Source of the DNA: an uncultured Eubacteriales bacterium
Lineage (GTDB): Bacteria; Bacillota; Clostridia; Lachnospirales; Lachnospiraceae
Direction: 5' to 3'
NCBI GenBank assembly: GCA_900318405.1
Contig: ONKP01000001.1
Location: 54,269-118,268, forward strand
DNA length: 64,000 bases
In this document: positions 28,444-35,819 of the stretch, one piece after another
Layout of the letters: the number at the start of each line of letters is the position of its first letter
Position numbering within the stretch: the first letter of the stretch is position 1
Made by a program: the position numbers and the translations under genes
Notes under the pieces: generated by a model
What the model saw: only the letters and a program-made list of their open reading frames with translations
The model's database searches: none
Told to the model about the DNA's origin: nothing

Positions 28444-29063
28444 TATGCATACACCTCCTCGATCTTCTCAACGCTGCTCTTCGTAGCGATGATGGTCTTG
28501 TACTTCAGAAGGTCATATACATTGATCGTAGCCGGTGAAGCAGTGGCAACTCCCTCGAGGTTTCTCGCGGAAAGAACTGCATTGCTGCTGTCATCGCCGA
28601 TGATGACCAGTGCCTTCTCAACCTTCAGTGCGTCAAGAACTTTCTTCATATCCTTTGTCTTCGGCGCATCAAACTTCAGCTCATCGAGAACAAGGAAGCT
28701 GTTCTCCTGTACCTTGCTGGTGAGAACAGACTTCAGAGCTGCCTGTTTCTCTTTTTTGTTCATCTTGAAGGAGTAGTCACGCGGTACCGGTGCGAATACC
28801 ATGCCGCCGCCTGTCCACTGTGCAGCGCGGATGGAACCCTGTCTTGCATGACCTGTTCCCTTCTGTCTCCAGGGCTTTCTTCCGCCTCCGCTCACTTCAG
28901 AACGGGTCTTGGCTTTCTGTGTGCCCTGACGATTGTTAGCGAGCTGCTGAATGACAGCCTGATGAACCAGGTTCTCTTTGATCTCCACATTGAAGATCGC
29001 ATCAGCCAGTTCCATTGTGCCAACTTCCTGGCCTTCCATATTGTAAACAGATACGCTTGCCAT
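28443..29063 (-). CDS. rplD: 50S ribosomal protein L4
   Basis: Early-binding large-subunit protein of 206 residues with the tunnel loop [20 protein letters not shown] and [15 protein letters not shown]. In gammaproteobacteria L4 autoregulates the S10 operon; whether the structured leader here responds to it is unknown. Confidence 0.98.
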   Translation of the reverse strand: MASVSVYNMEGQEVGTMELADAIFNVEIKENLVHQAVIQQLANNRQGTQKAKTRSEVSGGGRKPWRQKGTGHARQGSIRAAQWTGGGMVFAPVPRDYSFKMNKKEKQAALKSVLTSKVQENSFLVLDELKFDAPKTKDMKKVLDALKVEKALVIIGDDSSNAVLSARNLEGVATASPATINVYDLLKYKTIIATKSSVEKIEEVYA

Positions 29064-29089
29064 CTGTAAGTCCTCCTTTCCCGTTCAGA

Positions 29090-29719
29090 TCAGGCCTTGA
29101 CGGACTCTTTGAGCGTGATCAGAGATTTCTTTGATCCCGGAACGGAGCCCTTGACAAGAATCAGATTGTTATCAGCATCAACCTTAACGACCTCAAGATT
29201 CTGAACGGTGGCCTTCACATCGCCCATATGACCGGGCATATGCTTACCCGGGAATACTCTTGACGGATCAGAGCTGGTGCCGTTGGATCCGGCATGACGG
29301 TGATACTTGGAACCATGAGCCATCGGTCCTCTGGACTGTCCGTGTCTGCGGATCGCACCCTGGAAACCCTTGCCCTTGGTAATTGCCGTGGCATCTACAT
29401 GGTCGCCAGCAGCAAAAATATCTGCCTTGATCTCCTGCTTTACCTGATAATCTCCGGCGTTCTCGAAACGGAACTCACGAAGGAATCTCTTGCAGGGAAC
29501 CTCTGCCTTGTCGAACTGTCCCTTGCGGGGCTTGTTGACAAGCTTCTCACGGATATCGCCGTATCCAACCTGGATAGCGGAGTAACCGTCGTTCTCTTCC
29601 GTCTTCACCTGTGTAACAACGCAAGGGCCGGCCTGAAGAACAGTTACCGGAATGGTGTTTCCCATCTCATCGAAGATCTGGGTCATTCCGACTTTTGTTG
29701 CCAGAATCGCTTTCTTCAT
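29090..29719 (-). CDS. rplC: 50S ribosomal protein L3
   Basis: Large-subunit assembly initiator of 209 residues starting [18 protein letters not shown], with the central loop [20 protein letters not shown] and the methylation-site region. TAGGAGGT precedes the ATG. A 157-base gap separates it from rpsJ. Confidence 0.98.
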   Translation of the reverse strand: MKKAILATKVGMTQIFDEMGNTIPVTVLQAGPCVVTQVKTEENDGYSAIQVGYGDIREKLVNKPRKGQFDKAEVPCKRFLREFRFENAGDYQVKQEIKADIFAAGDHVDATAITKGKGFQGAIRRHGQSRGPMAHGSKYHRHAGSNGTSSDPSRVFPGKHMPGHMGDVKATVQNLEVVKVDADNNLILVKGSVPGSKKSLITLKESVKA

Positions 29720-29876
29720 TTCTTACCTCCTACAGCGGAGCACGGATGTGCTCTTGTGTCTGCTTCAGCGGAACCATGGGTTCATGAAGTGTGAAAATGT
29801 TTGCTGTCCTGCGGCTCCCGTTTATCCTCCGCCGGACATACATCTTTATAATGAAGATTCAAATCTCCTGTTTGGA

Positions 29877-30194
29877 TTATTTGTTCTTCATTTTGATGTC
29901 TACGTAAACGCCTGCCGGCATTTCCAGACGTGACAGTGCATCAACTGTCTTCTGGGTCGGGCTGATGATGTCGATCAGTCTCTTGTGGGTTCTCTGCTCG
30001 AACTGCTCGCGGGAATCTTTGTACTTATGAACAGCACGCAGGATTGTTACTACTTCCTTCTTGGTGGGAAGCGGAACCGGTCCGCTCACTACTGCGCCTG
30101 TTGCCTTAACAGTATCAATGATTTTTGCTGCAGATGCATCGACCAGCTGATGGTCATAAGCTTTAAGTGTGATTCTCATTACCTGACTTGCCAT
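29877..30194 (-). CDS. rpsJ: 30S ribosomal protein S10
   Basis: First gene of the S10-spc superoperon; S10 (NusE) also joins the transcription antitermination complex. 105 residues from [19 protein letters not shown], with [11 protein letters not shown] and the C-terminal [19 protein letters not shown] precedes this ATG; the frame stays open further upstream through the leader but that part is not coding-like. The promoter is at 30431-30459, leaving a ~230-base leader with a folded region. Confidence 0.97.
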   Translation of the reverse strand: MASQVMRITLKAYDHQLVDASAAKIIDTVKATGAVVSGPVPLPTKKEVVTILRAVHKYKDSREQFEQRTHKRLIDIISPTQKTVDALSRLEMPAGVYVDIKMKNK

Positions 30195-30240
30195 AAAAAA
30201 AGTCGCCTCCTTATTTCGTACTTGATAGCACGGCGGGGTG

Positions 30241-30328
30241 ACTGTACACATGTCCGTGTGTGTCGGTATGCAGAAGCATTCTCTTCTCACACGGTGTCTC
30301 CACATCGAGGTGGACTCAATTGTACAGT
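30241..30328 (-). promoter_or_regulatory. Structured leader of the S10 operon, three-way-junction fold
   Basis: In the untranslated leader an outer stem ACTGTACA (30321-30328 read on minus) / TGTACAGT (30241-30248) encloses two hairpins: TCCAC/GTGGA (30299-30314) and CCGTGTG/CACACGG (30254-30294). The arrangement is that of a three-way junction about 50 bases before the rpsJ start. Its ligand, if any, is unknown; a ribosomal protein is the obvious candidate. Confidence 0.6.
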
Positions 30329-30430
30329 GACGATTCGCCTGTATCCTGACAAGACATTTGCTCCACCGAGTTACCAGCCACGGGAAAGGCTGCAATCTCT
30401 GGCTTCATCGCTTTTAGTCACAACATGCTC

Positions 30431-30459
30431 ATTATAAGCACATAGTTCTCATAATGCAA
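30431..30459 (-). promoter_or_regulatory. Promoter of the S10-spc ribosomal operon
   Basis: Minus-strand TTGCAT, a 17-base spacer and a perfect TATAAT, in an A+T-rich stretch. Transcription should start near 30424. Confidence 0.88.
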
Positions 30460-30548
30460 GTTATTTTTTGACACAATGCAAAAATTATTTCCTGATATTT
30501 TGTAAAGATTGCAGAATGCAGATCCTCCACCCGCAACAGTTTCCGTCA

Positions 30549-30575
30549 GAAAGAGCTGCCGTTTCCGGCAGCTCA
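30549..30575 (-). terminator. Terminator after the acidic membrane protein gene
   Basis: GAGCTGCCG-GAAA-CGGCAGCTC forms a 9-bp stem with a GAAA tetraloop, followed by TTTCTG on the minus strand. It insulates the S10 promoter from upstream transcription. Confidence 0.85.
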
Positions 30576-30583
30576 GTTATCCA

Positions 30584-31708
30584 TCAGAGTGAATCGCTGT
30601 AATCGACAAGCGTAATGCCTGTGCTCTTGTCTTCTTCTACCGTAGGATCGAGGCCTTCGGCGTATGCCTTGGAGAGGATCTCGTCTGCTGTGCGCACCGG
30701 CATTGCCAGCTCGATCTCGCCTTTTTCATTGACGGAAGGTGTATTCAGATCCTCGTCTGCAGCACCTGCATTCGCAGAGAAGGCACCTGAAATATTTGCA
30801 CCCGCACCTTCTGCGGGAGCTTCTTCCGCATGGTTCAGCGGCTGTGAGTCAAGGGCGGCTTCAAGTGCTGCCTGCACGTCCGTGAGGGTTTCCGAGCTCA
30901 CCTCAGGATCTGTCTCATCGGCTGCTGCTCCGGGCACGGAAGTCTTCTCCTCGGAGATCTCCGTCAGACCGTTGCCGGCATCGCTGTCATTATTTTTATC
31001 CCTGTCCCTGCTGTCGCTGCGATCGGACGATTTGCTGTCTTTGTGCTTCTTTGCGCGACGTCTGCTGTCCTTCTTTTTACGACGGCGGCTGCGGTCGTCA
31101 TCTTCGTCTTCGTCCTCATCGTCGTCAGTGTCGGCGTCGTCTTCTTCATCCGCATAGCGGGCGGCATCTTTTTTCTTCTTTTTCTCCGCCAGGCCGCTGT
31201 AAAATTCATCCTCGTCGTCATCGTCGTAATCATCTTCATCACCGTAGTCGTCTTCACCACGGGAGATGGCAGCCGCCACGATCAGAGAGACAATGACATA
31301 GCAGAGGATAACACCGAGCACGATCAGGCCCTTTGTCGATCTGACGGCAAGTCCGAAGTAACCGAAATACGGTACGACAGCGAGCACTCTCAGATAATTT
31401 GCAGAGAGCTTGTATGTCGTCTCCTCACCGCCTTCTACGTCAACTGTACCGGCGGACGGATCATAGCTGGTCACCGTATAAATACCCGCTGAATTATCCG
31501 TCAGATTCAGGATGCGATCGTCTTTCTGCACGGACGTTGTCGGTGTCTGTTCTGTATATATGATCGATCCTACATCTACATTGCCGAGCATTTCCGTGCT
31601 GACTTCTGTCGTTCCGATGCCGAATACCTGCGGCACATATGTGAGCACCGCTGCTGCAATGAACAGCGCGATGATGATACCGTCTATGATTCTTAATGTT
31701 CTGGACAT
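30584..31708 (-). CDS. Membrane protein resembling SipW-type signal peptidase, with long charged tail
   Basis: 374 residues, not matched to a named gene. Helix 1 spans about 8-28, an extracytoplasmic domain runs to about 108, and helix 2 about 112-148. The layout and the segment EMLGNVDVGSIIY followed by PYFGYFGLAVRSTKGLIVLGV resemble SipW-type signal peptidases, but the usual catalytic SM(E)P is replaced by EMLG, so protease activity is doubtful. Residues 150-240 are an extreme alternation of Asp/Glu and Lys/Arg blocks; the rest is Ala/Glu-rich and ends ADEILSKAYAEGLDPTVEEDKSTGITLVDY. A TTGCAT-17-TATAAT promoter precedes it and a terminator follows, so it is a single-gene unit. The pseudo-peptidase reading is inference. 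Confidence 0.7.
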   Translation of the reverse strand: MSRTLRIIDGIIIALFIAAAVLTYVPQVFGIGTTEVSTEMLGNVDVGSIIYTEQTPTTSVQKDDRILNLTDNSAGIYTVTSYDPSAGTVDVEGGEETTYKLSANYLRVLAVVPYFGYFGLAVRSTKGLIVLGVILCYVIVSLIVAAAISRGEDDYGDEDDYDDDDEDEFYSGLAEKKKKKDAARYADEEDDADTDDDEDEDEDDDRSRRRKKKDSRRRAKKHKDSKSSDRSDSRDRDKNNDSDAGNGLTEISEEKTSVPGAAADETDPEVSSETLTDVQAALEAALDSQPLNHAEEAPAEGAGANISGAFSANAGAADEDLNTPSVNEKGEIELAMPVRTADEILSKAYAEGLDPTVEEDKSTGITLVDYSDSL

Positions 31709-31772
31709 TGCCAGTTCCTCCCCTTTCAGTCATGACAGACCAGATGTCTGTTCCTGCAGACAACACAACCGA

Positions 31773-31801
31773 ATTATAGAACAAAGCTTTCCTGAATGCA
31801 A
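31773..31801 (-). promoter_or_regulatory. Promoter of the acidic membrane protein gene
   Basis: TTGCAT, a 17-base spacer and TATAAT on the minus strand. Both hexamers and the spacing are identical to those of the S10 promoter 1.3 kb away. The divergent GNAT gene starts 75 bases to the right. Confidence 0.88.
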
Positions 31802-31875
31802 GAAAACGCATCACGCGCAGTGGATTCTTTTCTCTCCTTCTGCTACAATGTCGCAGTACACAAGGAGGCGATCAC

Positions 31876-32790
31876 ATGGATCCCAGAATAAAAAAAATAG
31901 AAGACCTCTCGCTGAACGCCTGGCCTTCACATCAGATAGAATTTTATGACGGATGGCTTCTCCGTTTTTCCTACTTTTACACCCACAGGACCAACTGTGT
32001 GGAACAGATCGGCATACCTGCGATTCCCGTGGACGAAAAAATCCGATATGTGGAAGAAACATACCTCCGCTGGGGCACACCTTCTGTATTCAAGATTTCT
32101 CCGCTGATCGACAGCTCATTTGACGCTCTTCTTGCGTCCCGGGGCTACCAGGTCGAGCACAGCAATGATAATATGATCCTCGACTTTGCAGAGAACGGCA
32201 GTGATCATCTTATTTCCGGCACTACGGAGATCGGCAGCGATCATCTGATTTCCGGCACCGTGGAGAGCGGCGGCAATTATACATTCTCCGGCTCTGCCGC
32301 TAACGAAAACAGCGATATCAAAGCTGCCGAATCAGAGAAAACTGCTCCACGGATTGGTGAACTTCCCGACGGGCTCCGGCTGGAAAAGGGGATGTTTATT
32401 CCCTCCGCATGGATCGAAGCGCTTTTTGCGCTGAAGGGCACAACCAACGTTATGCACCGTCAGGTCGTTCCCTCCATGTACCGGGCCATTCCCAAGGAAA
32501 CCATCTGTGTGGATATCCGCGACCGGAACCGACGGATCATCGGCACCGGCCTTGGGATTCTCGACCGCGATTACGTGGGCGTCTATGCCATTCATGTGCA
32601 TCCTGATTTCCGCAGGATGCATCTTGGCAGAACCATCGTGCAGACGATCCTGACGGAAGGCTGTCAGCGCGGAGCGCGCCATGCCTATCTGCAGGTCGTA
32701 TGCGGTAACGAACCCGCGGCAGCACTCTATCGCTCACTGGGATTCCACAGACTCTATACGGACTATTTCCGCGTACTGCGGAATATCTGA
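31876..32790 (+). CDS. GNAT-family N-acetyltransferase
   Basis: A 304-residue plus-strand protein. The C-terminal GNAT domain (about 165-304) has the acetyl-CoA-binding strand and loop VYAIHVHPDFRRMHLGRTIVQ and the late motif NEPAAALYRSLGFHRLY. The N-terminal half (DGWLLRFSYFYTHRTNCVEQ) is like the tandem-GNAT proteins in which it forms a second, degenerate domain. Between the halves, residues 105-160 are a Gly/Ser-rich linker with a 12-residue duplication (GSDHLISGT.E at 108 and 120) encoded by a 36-nt tandem repeat. AAGGAGG precedes the ATG. Substrate unknown. Its last 54 bases are duplicated just downstream. Confidence 0.88.
   Translation: MDPRIKKIEDLSLNAWPSHQIEFYDGWLLRFSYFYTHRTNCVEQIGIPAIPVDEKIRYVEETYLRWGTPSVFKISPLIDSSFDALLASRGYQVEHSNDNMILDFAENGSDHLISGTTEIGSDHLISGTVESGGNYTFSGSAANENSDIKAAESEKTAPRIGELPDGLRLEKGMFIPSAWIEALFALKGTTNVMHRQVVPSMYRAIPKETICVDIRDRNRRIIGTGLGILDRDYVGVYAIHVHPDFRRMHLGRTIVQTILTEGCQRGARHAYLQVVCGNEPAAALYRSLGFHRLYTDYFRVLRNI
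32197..32265 (+). repeat. 36-nt in-frame tandem repeat inside the GNAT gene
   Basis: Two copies of a 33-base unit starting GGCAG(T/C)GATCATCT, 36 bases apart (32197-32229 and 32233-32265), differing at five positions and encoding GSDHLISGT.E twice. Confidence 0.88.
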
Positions 32791-32814
32791 GGAATATCTG
32801 AAAGTCCCCGGGCC

Positions 32815-32868
32815 CACTGGAATTTTACAGTTTCTATACAGACTATTTCCGCGTGCTGTGGAACATCT
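32815..32868 (+). pseudogene. Duplicated 3' fragment of the GNAT gene
   Basis: These 54 bases match the gene end at 32735-32788 without gaps and exactly 80 bases apart (for example CTATAC(G/A)GACTATTTCCGCGT). The copy lacks any start and is out of context, so it is a remnant of a local duplication rather than a gene. Confidence 0.8.
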
Positions 32869-32879
32869 ATGTTCACGAT

Positions 32880-32965
32880 TACGAAGCAAGGCGCTTACCG
32901 GTTTATAATGATCGCGGCGTTTGTAACCCTTCATCACACGCTCCGCATGTGTAAGGATGTGGCTC
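32880..32965. repeat. Dispersed palindromic element, degenerate copy F
   Basis: The stretch GATCGCGGCGTTTG ... CGCATGTGTAAGGATG closely parallels the copy at 3630-3672 but with more changes. No terminal inverted repeats were recognised. Confidence 0.55.
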
Positions 32966-32992
32966 TCTTCCCAATATGTATAAATCAGGTTC

Positions 32993-33022
32993 AGGCAGGC
33001 CGTTCCGGCCTGCCTGTTTATA
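32993..33022. terminator. Hairpin between the convergent GNAT and DUF1858 genes
   Basis: AGGCAGGCC-GTTCC-GGCCTGCCT is a perfect 9-bp stem. The plus side continues TGTTTATA and the minus side GAACCTGATTTA, so it is a plausible but not textbook bidirectional terminator. Confidence 0.6.
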
Positions 33023-33248
33023 CCTCTTCAGGGTCAACACCGATAAAATCATTGATCTGATCCACAAGGTCATCGACATAGCCCTCATCAAATCCATGCA
33101 CTGCGCAGGCATCAGCGAGGGATTCACTAACTGCCGCTCCGCAGAAAAGGCAGGACATTCCGTGTCCGGCAAGGATATTAGAGATCATCGGATCGATCTG
33201 AAGGATTTCCGTAACCGTCATGTTCTTGTCTATTTTCTTCATATTCAT
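33018..33248 (-). CDS. DUF1858 redox-disulfide-type small protein
   Basis: A 76-residue cytoplasmic protein with the DUF1858 fold: TVTEILQIDPMISNILAGHGMSC followed by a CxxC pair (Cys33, Cys36; CLFC) and a third cysteine at 48. In other genomes the domain accompanies hybrid-cluster protein and is thought to act as a redox disulfide. The start at 33248 has AAAGGAACG upstream; an ATG two codons later is equally possible. Its neighbour, upstream on the same strand, is a 2[4Fe-4S] ferredoxin, separated by a terminator. The function is not established. Confidence 0.85.
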   Translation of the reverse strand: MNMKKIDKNMTVTEILQIDPMISNILAGHGMSCLFCGAAVSESLADACAVHGFDEGYVDDLVDQINDFIGVDPEEV

Positions 33249-33294
33249 TTCATCGTTCCTTTTTGCAAAATTTCTCGAACTTATACCTGTACGT

Positions 33295-33325
33295 AAAACG
33301 CCGATGCGTTGTTCACGCACCGGCG
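33295..33325 (-). terminator. Terminator of the ferredoxin gene
   Basis: CGCCG-g-TGCGT pairs with ACGCA-t-CGGCG (one central mismatch) around a 5-base loop, followed by TTTT on the minus strand. Confidence 0.85.
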
Positions 33326-33408
33326 TCTTTCTGACATTCAGCCCATCTGTTCCCGGAGCGCTGTGCGCATCACAGGATGGATTTTCCTGACTGCCGCTTT
33401 GTTTCTGC

Positions 33409-33579
33409 TCAGGCCTCGCTGATAGCGCCGGTCGGGCAAGCTGCTTCGCAGGCACCGCAATCTACGCAGGAATCAGCATCGATGACATATTTGCCGTCGC
33501 CCTGAGAAATAGCACCTACCGGGCACTCGCCAGCGCAGGTTCCGCAGGAAACGCAATCATCAGAAATAACACGTGCCAT
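33409..33579 (-). CDS. 2[4Fe-4S] ferredoxin, clostridial type
   Basis: A 56-residue ferredoxin with two CxxCxxCxxxCP motifs: Cys9, 12, 15, 19 and Cys38, 41, 44, 48. This is the low-potential electron carrier that would feed the Rnf complex encoded further along and accept electrons from pyruvate oxidation. Start MARVISDDC follows GGAGGG; the open frame continues upstream but without sense. It has its own promoter (33652-33680), a leader hairpin and a terminator, so it is monocistronic. Confidence 0.96.
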   Translation of the reverse strand: MARVISDDCVSCGTCAGECPVGAISQGDGKYVIDADSCVDCGACEAACPTGAISEA

Positions 33580-33618
33580 AATAAAAGTCCCTCCTTGAAA
33601 TAAATGATCATTTTGGCA

Positions 33619-33645
33619 GATGCAGACGAATCGCGCATCTGCATC
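33619..33645 (-). promoter_or_regulatory. Leader hairpin of the ferredoxin mRNA
   Basis: GATGCAGA pairs perfectly with TCTGCATC around an 11-base loop, between the promoter and the ribosome binding site. It may stabilise the mRNA 5' end. Confidence 0.5.
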
Positions 33646-33651
33646 ATTTGT

Positions 33652-33680
33652 ATGATATACTATCACGTCGTTAAAAACAA
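33652..33680 (-). promoter_or_regulatory. Candidate promoter of the ferredoxin gene
   Basis: TTGTTT, a 17-base spacer and TATCAT on the minus strand, about 70 bases before the start codon. Confidence 0.65.
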
Positions 33681-33722
33681 GACAAACATGTGTTAGATAT
33701 CCACAGACAAACATCTGTTAGA
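33681..33722. promoter_or_regulatory. Two direct repeats with AACA-N2-TGTT dyads upstream of the ferredoxin promoter
   Basis: GACAAACAT(G/C)TGTTAGA occurs at 33681-33697 and 33706-33722, 25 bases apart, abutting the -35 box. Each copy contains the dyad AACA-N2-TGTT. This is the geometry of a paired regulator site, though the 25-bp spacing is not an integral number of helical turns. The binding protein is unknown. Confidence 0.5.
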
Positions 33723-33732
33723 GAGCGGTATG

Positions 33733-35100
33733 TTAAGCATCCGCAGGCACCCTGCCGGGCTCCGCGTTTTCAAATTTCGTGTAATCAGGCAGCCATGCCA
33801 GGTTGACGGTTCCGATCGGGCCGTTTCTCTGCTTGGCGATGATGATCTCGCAGATGCCCTTGTTCTCAGAGTCCTTGTTATAGTAGTCATCTCTGTACAG
33901 AAACATAACCACATCGGCATCCTGCTCAATGGCACCGGACTCACGCAGATCCGAGAGCATCGGCCGGTGATTCGGCCTGCTCTCCACGGCACGGCTCAGC
34001 TGGGACAGGGCTACCACAGGAACCTGCAGTTCCCTTGCCACGGCCTTCAGCGACCGGGAGATCTCCGATATTTCCTGCTGACGGGAATCCGAACTTCTCT
34101 TCCCGCTGCCCGACATCAGCTGCAGGTAGTCGATAAAAATAATGTCCAGCCCCTGATCGAGCTTGTATTTCCTGCACTTGCTCCGCAGCTCTCCGACCGT
34201 GATACCCGGCGTGTCATCGATGATCAGGTTGGAGCTTCCGATCACATTGGCACTCTCGGCTACTCTCGCCCATTCGTCATCATGCAGGGTACCGTTTCGC
34301 AGCTCCTGTGAGCTCACATGTGCTTCCATGGAGATCAGACGGTTGATCAGCTGTGTTCTGCTCATCTCAAGGCTGAAGATCGCCGCATGATAATCTTTCC
34401 GGAAACACATGTACTCGGCGATATTCAGAGCAAAAGCCGTTTTTCCCATCGAAGGACGTGCGGCAATCAGGATGAGATCCGACGGCTGAAATCCGGAGGT
34501 CCGGTAATCCAGGTCCGTAAAACCGGTCGGAAGCCCCGTCACATATCCCTTGGTCTTCGACGCTTTCATGATGGTGTCAAGGGTATCGAGAACAGCCTTC
34601 CTGATCGGTACAAAATCCGTCGTGTTGCGGCTCTGGAAAACCTGAAACATCTCCTTTTCAGATGTTTCCAGCAGATCGCTCAGCGGCTGGTTGTCCTGAT
34701 AGCAGGCATTCGTGACATCTTCCGATGCCCGGATGATATTTCGAAGCATGGCCTTTTCCGAAACGATCTCCGCATACTGCGCGACAGCAGCTGATGTGGG
34801 TACAGATTCAATGACCTCCCGGATATAACCCATTTCGGAAATCTCCGGCGGTACATTTTTCTCCCGCAGCCGGTTCTGAAGCGTCACAACATCGACATTT
34901 TTTCCCTCATTCGCCAGCTCCACGATCGCATCAAAAACGATGCCGTACTGTTTCTGATAGAAGTCCTCTCCGTGCAGGATCTCAGAAGCCTTGGCAATCG
35001 CGTCCGAAGACATCAGCATCGAACCGATCACCGCTTTTTCCGCACGGTCGTCATGCGGCAGTATTCTTTTTATGGAAGCATCTTCCGCCATGGATTTCAA
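33733..35100 (-). CDS. dnaB: Replicative DNA helicase DnaB
   Basis: Hexameric helicase of the replication fork; 455 residues. The N-terminal domain (DDRAEKAVIGSML) precedes the RecA-like core with Walker A AARPSMGKTAF, Walker B IIFIDYLQLM, and the DnaB-specific LSQLSRAVESRPNHRPMLSDLRESGAIEQDAD. It follows rplI by 81 bases in the common Firmicutes arrangement gdpP-rplI-dnaB. No intein is present. The first ATG lies three codons before a second possible start. Confidence 0.98.
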   Translation of the reverse strand: MKSMAEDASIKRILPHDDRAEKAVIGSMLMSSDAIAKASEILHGEDFYQKQYGIVFDAIVELANEGKNVDVVTLQNRLREKNVPPEISEMGYIREVIESVPTSAAVAQYAEIVSEKAMLRNIIRASEDVTNACYQDNQPLSDLLETSEKEMFQVFQSRNTTDFVPIRKAVLDTLDTIMKASKTKGYVTGLPTGFTDLDYRTSGFQPSDLILIAARPSMGKTAFALNIAEYMCFRKDYHAAIFSLEMSRTQLINRLISMEAHVSSQELRNGTLHDDEWARVAESANVIGSSNLIIDDTPGITVGELRSKCRKYKLDQGLDIIFIDYLQLMSGSGKRSSDSRQQEISEISRSLKAVARELQVPVVALSQLSRAVESRPNHRPMLSDLRESGAIEQDADVVMFLYRDDYYNKDSENKGICEIIIAKQRNGPIGTVNLAWLPDYTKFENAEPGRVPADA

Positions 35101-35181
35101 CCTCTGTCCGTCATATCCGTTCCACCACGCTCTGCTGCAGTAACATTCATGACCTTATGATCACGCAGCATACCGCACGTT

Positions 35182-35631
35182 TCAGCCCTCGCTCTTCACA
35201 TCCACTTTCAGTTCAGCTGTCACCTGCGGGTGAAGTTTTACCGTCACATGGGTGATGCCGATCTCGCGGATTGTTCCGTTCATGACGATCTTTTTCTTGT
35301 CGATGGCGAGTCCCATCTGGTCAGCTGCTGCATCCGCGATTTCCTTTGCGGAAACCGAACCGAATGTCCTTCCGTTCTCACCGGTTTTGATGGAAAGCGT
35401 AACCTGGCCGGCTTCAATCTCTTTCTTCAGTTTTTTTGCGGCCTCCAGATTTTCCTGTGCCACCTTCTCCGCATTCTTTTTGGAAAGTTTCAGCGAATTC
35501 AGATTCGCGGGCGTCGCCTCAACACCTTTCTTCTGCGGAATCAGCGCATTGCGTGCATACCCGTCACTTACCTCTACAATATCTCCCTTTTTACCCAGAG
35601 ATTTAACATCCTGCATAAGAATTACTTTCAT
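35182..35631 (-). CDS. rplI: 50S ribosomal protein L9
   Basis: Two-domain elongated protein of the L1 stalk base, 149 residues, starting [21 protein letters not shown]. The central helix and C-terminal domain ([17 protein letters not shown]) are complete. GAGGAAG precedes the ATG. Located between gdpP and dnaB. Confidence 0.98.
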   Translation of the reverse strand: MKVILMQDVKSLGKKGDIVEVSDGYARNALIPQKKGVEATPANLNSLKLSKKNAEKVAQENLEAAKKLKKEIEAGQVTLSIKTGENGRTFGSVSAKEIADAAADQMGLAIDKKKIVMNGTIREIGITHVTVKLHPQVTAELKVDVKSEG

Positions 35632-35819
35632 CAGTTCTTCCTCTTTCTGTCGTTTTTGTCTGTAAACTGCTCTGTACTGCTCTGCATGGAGATAAACCCC
35701 ACTTTGCGTTTTTTACTCCGCTGTCGCGTTGTCAGCCTCACGCATCGTGCTTCACATACACAGCCGTGTACCGCCCATGTTCAGGTGTCTGCGTATGAAT
35801 TCCGCGATATTTATTGTTG

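Noticed and set aside
30964-31260. Frames opposite and within the charged tail of the membrane protein
   Set aside because: Low-complexity repeats open all frames; only the minus frame has a promoter, ribosome binding site and continuous membrane topology.
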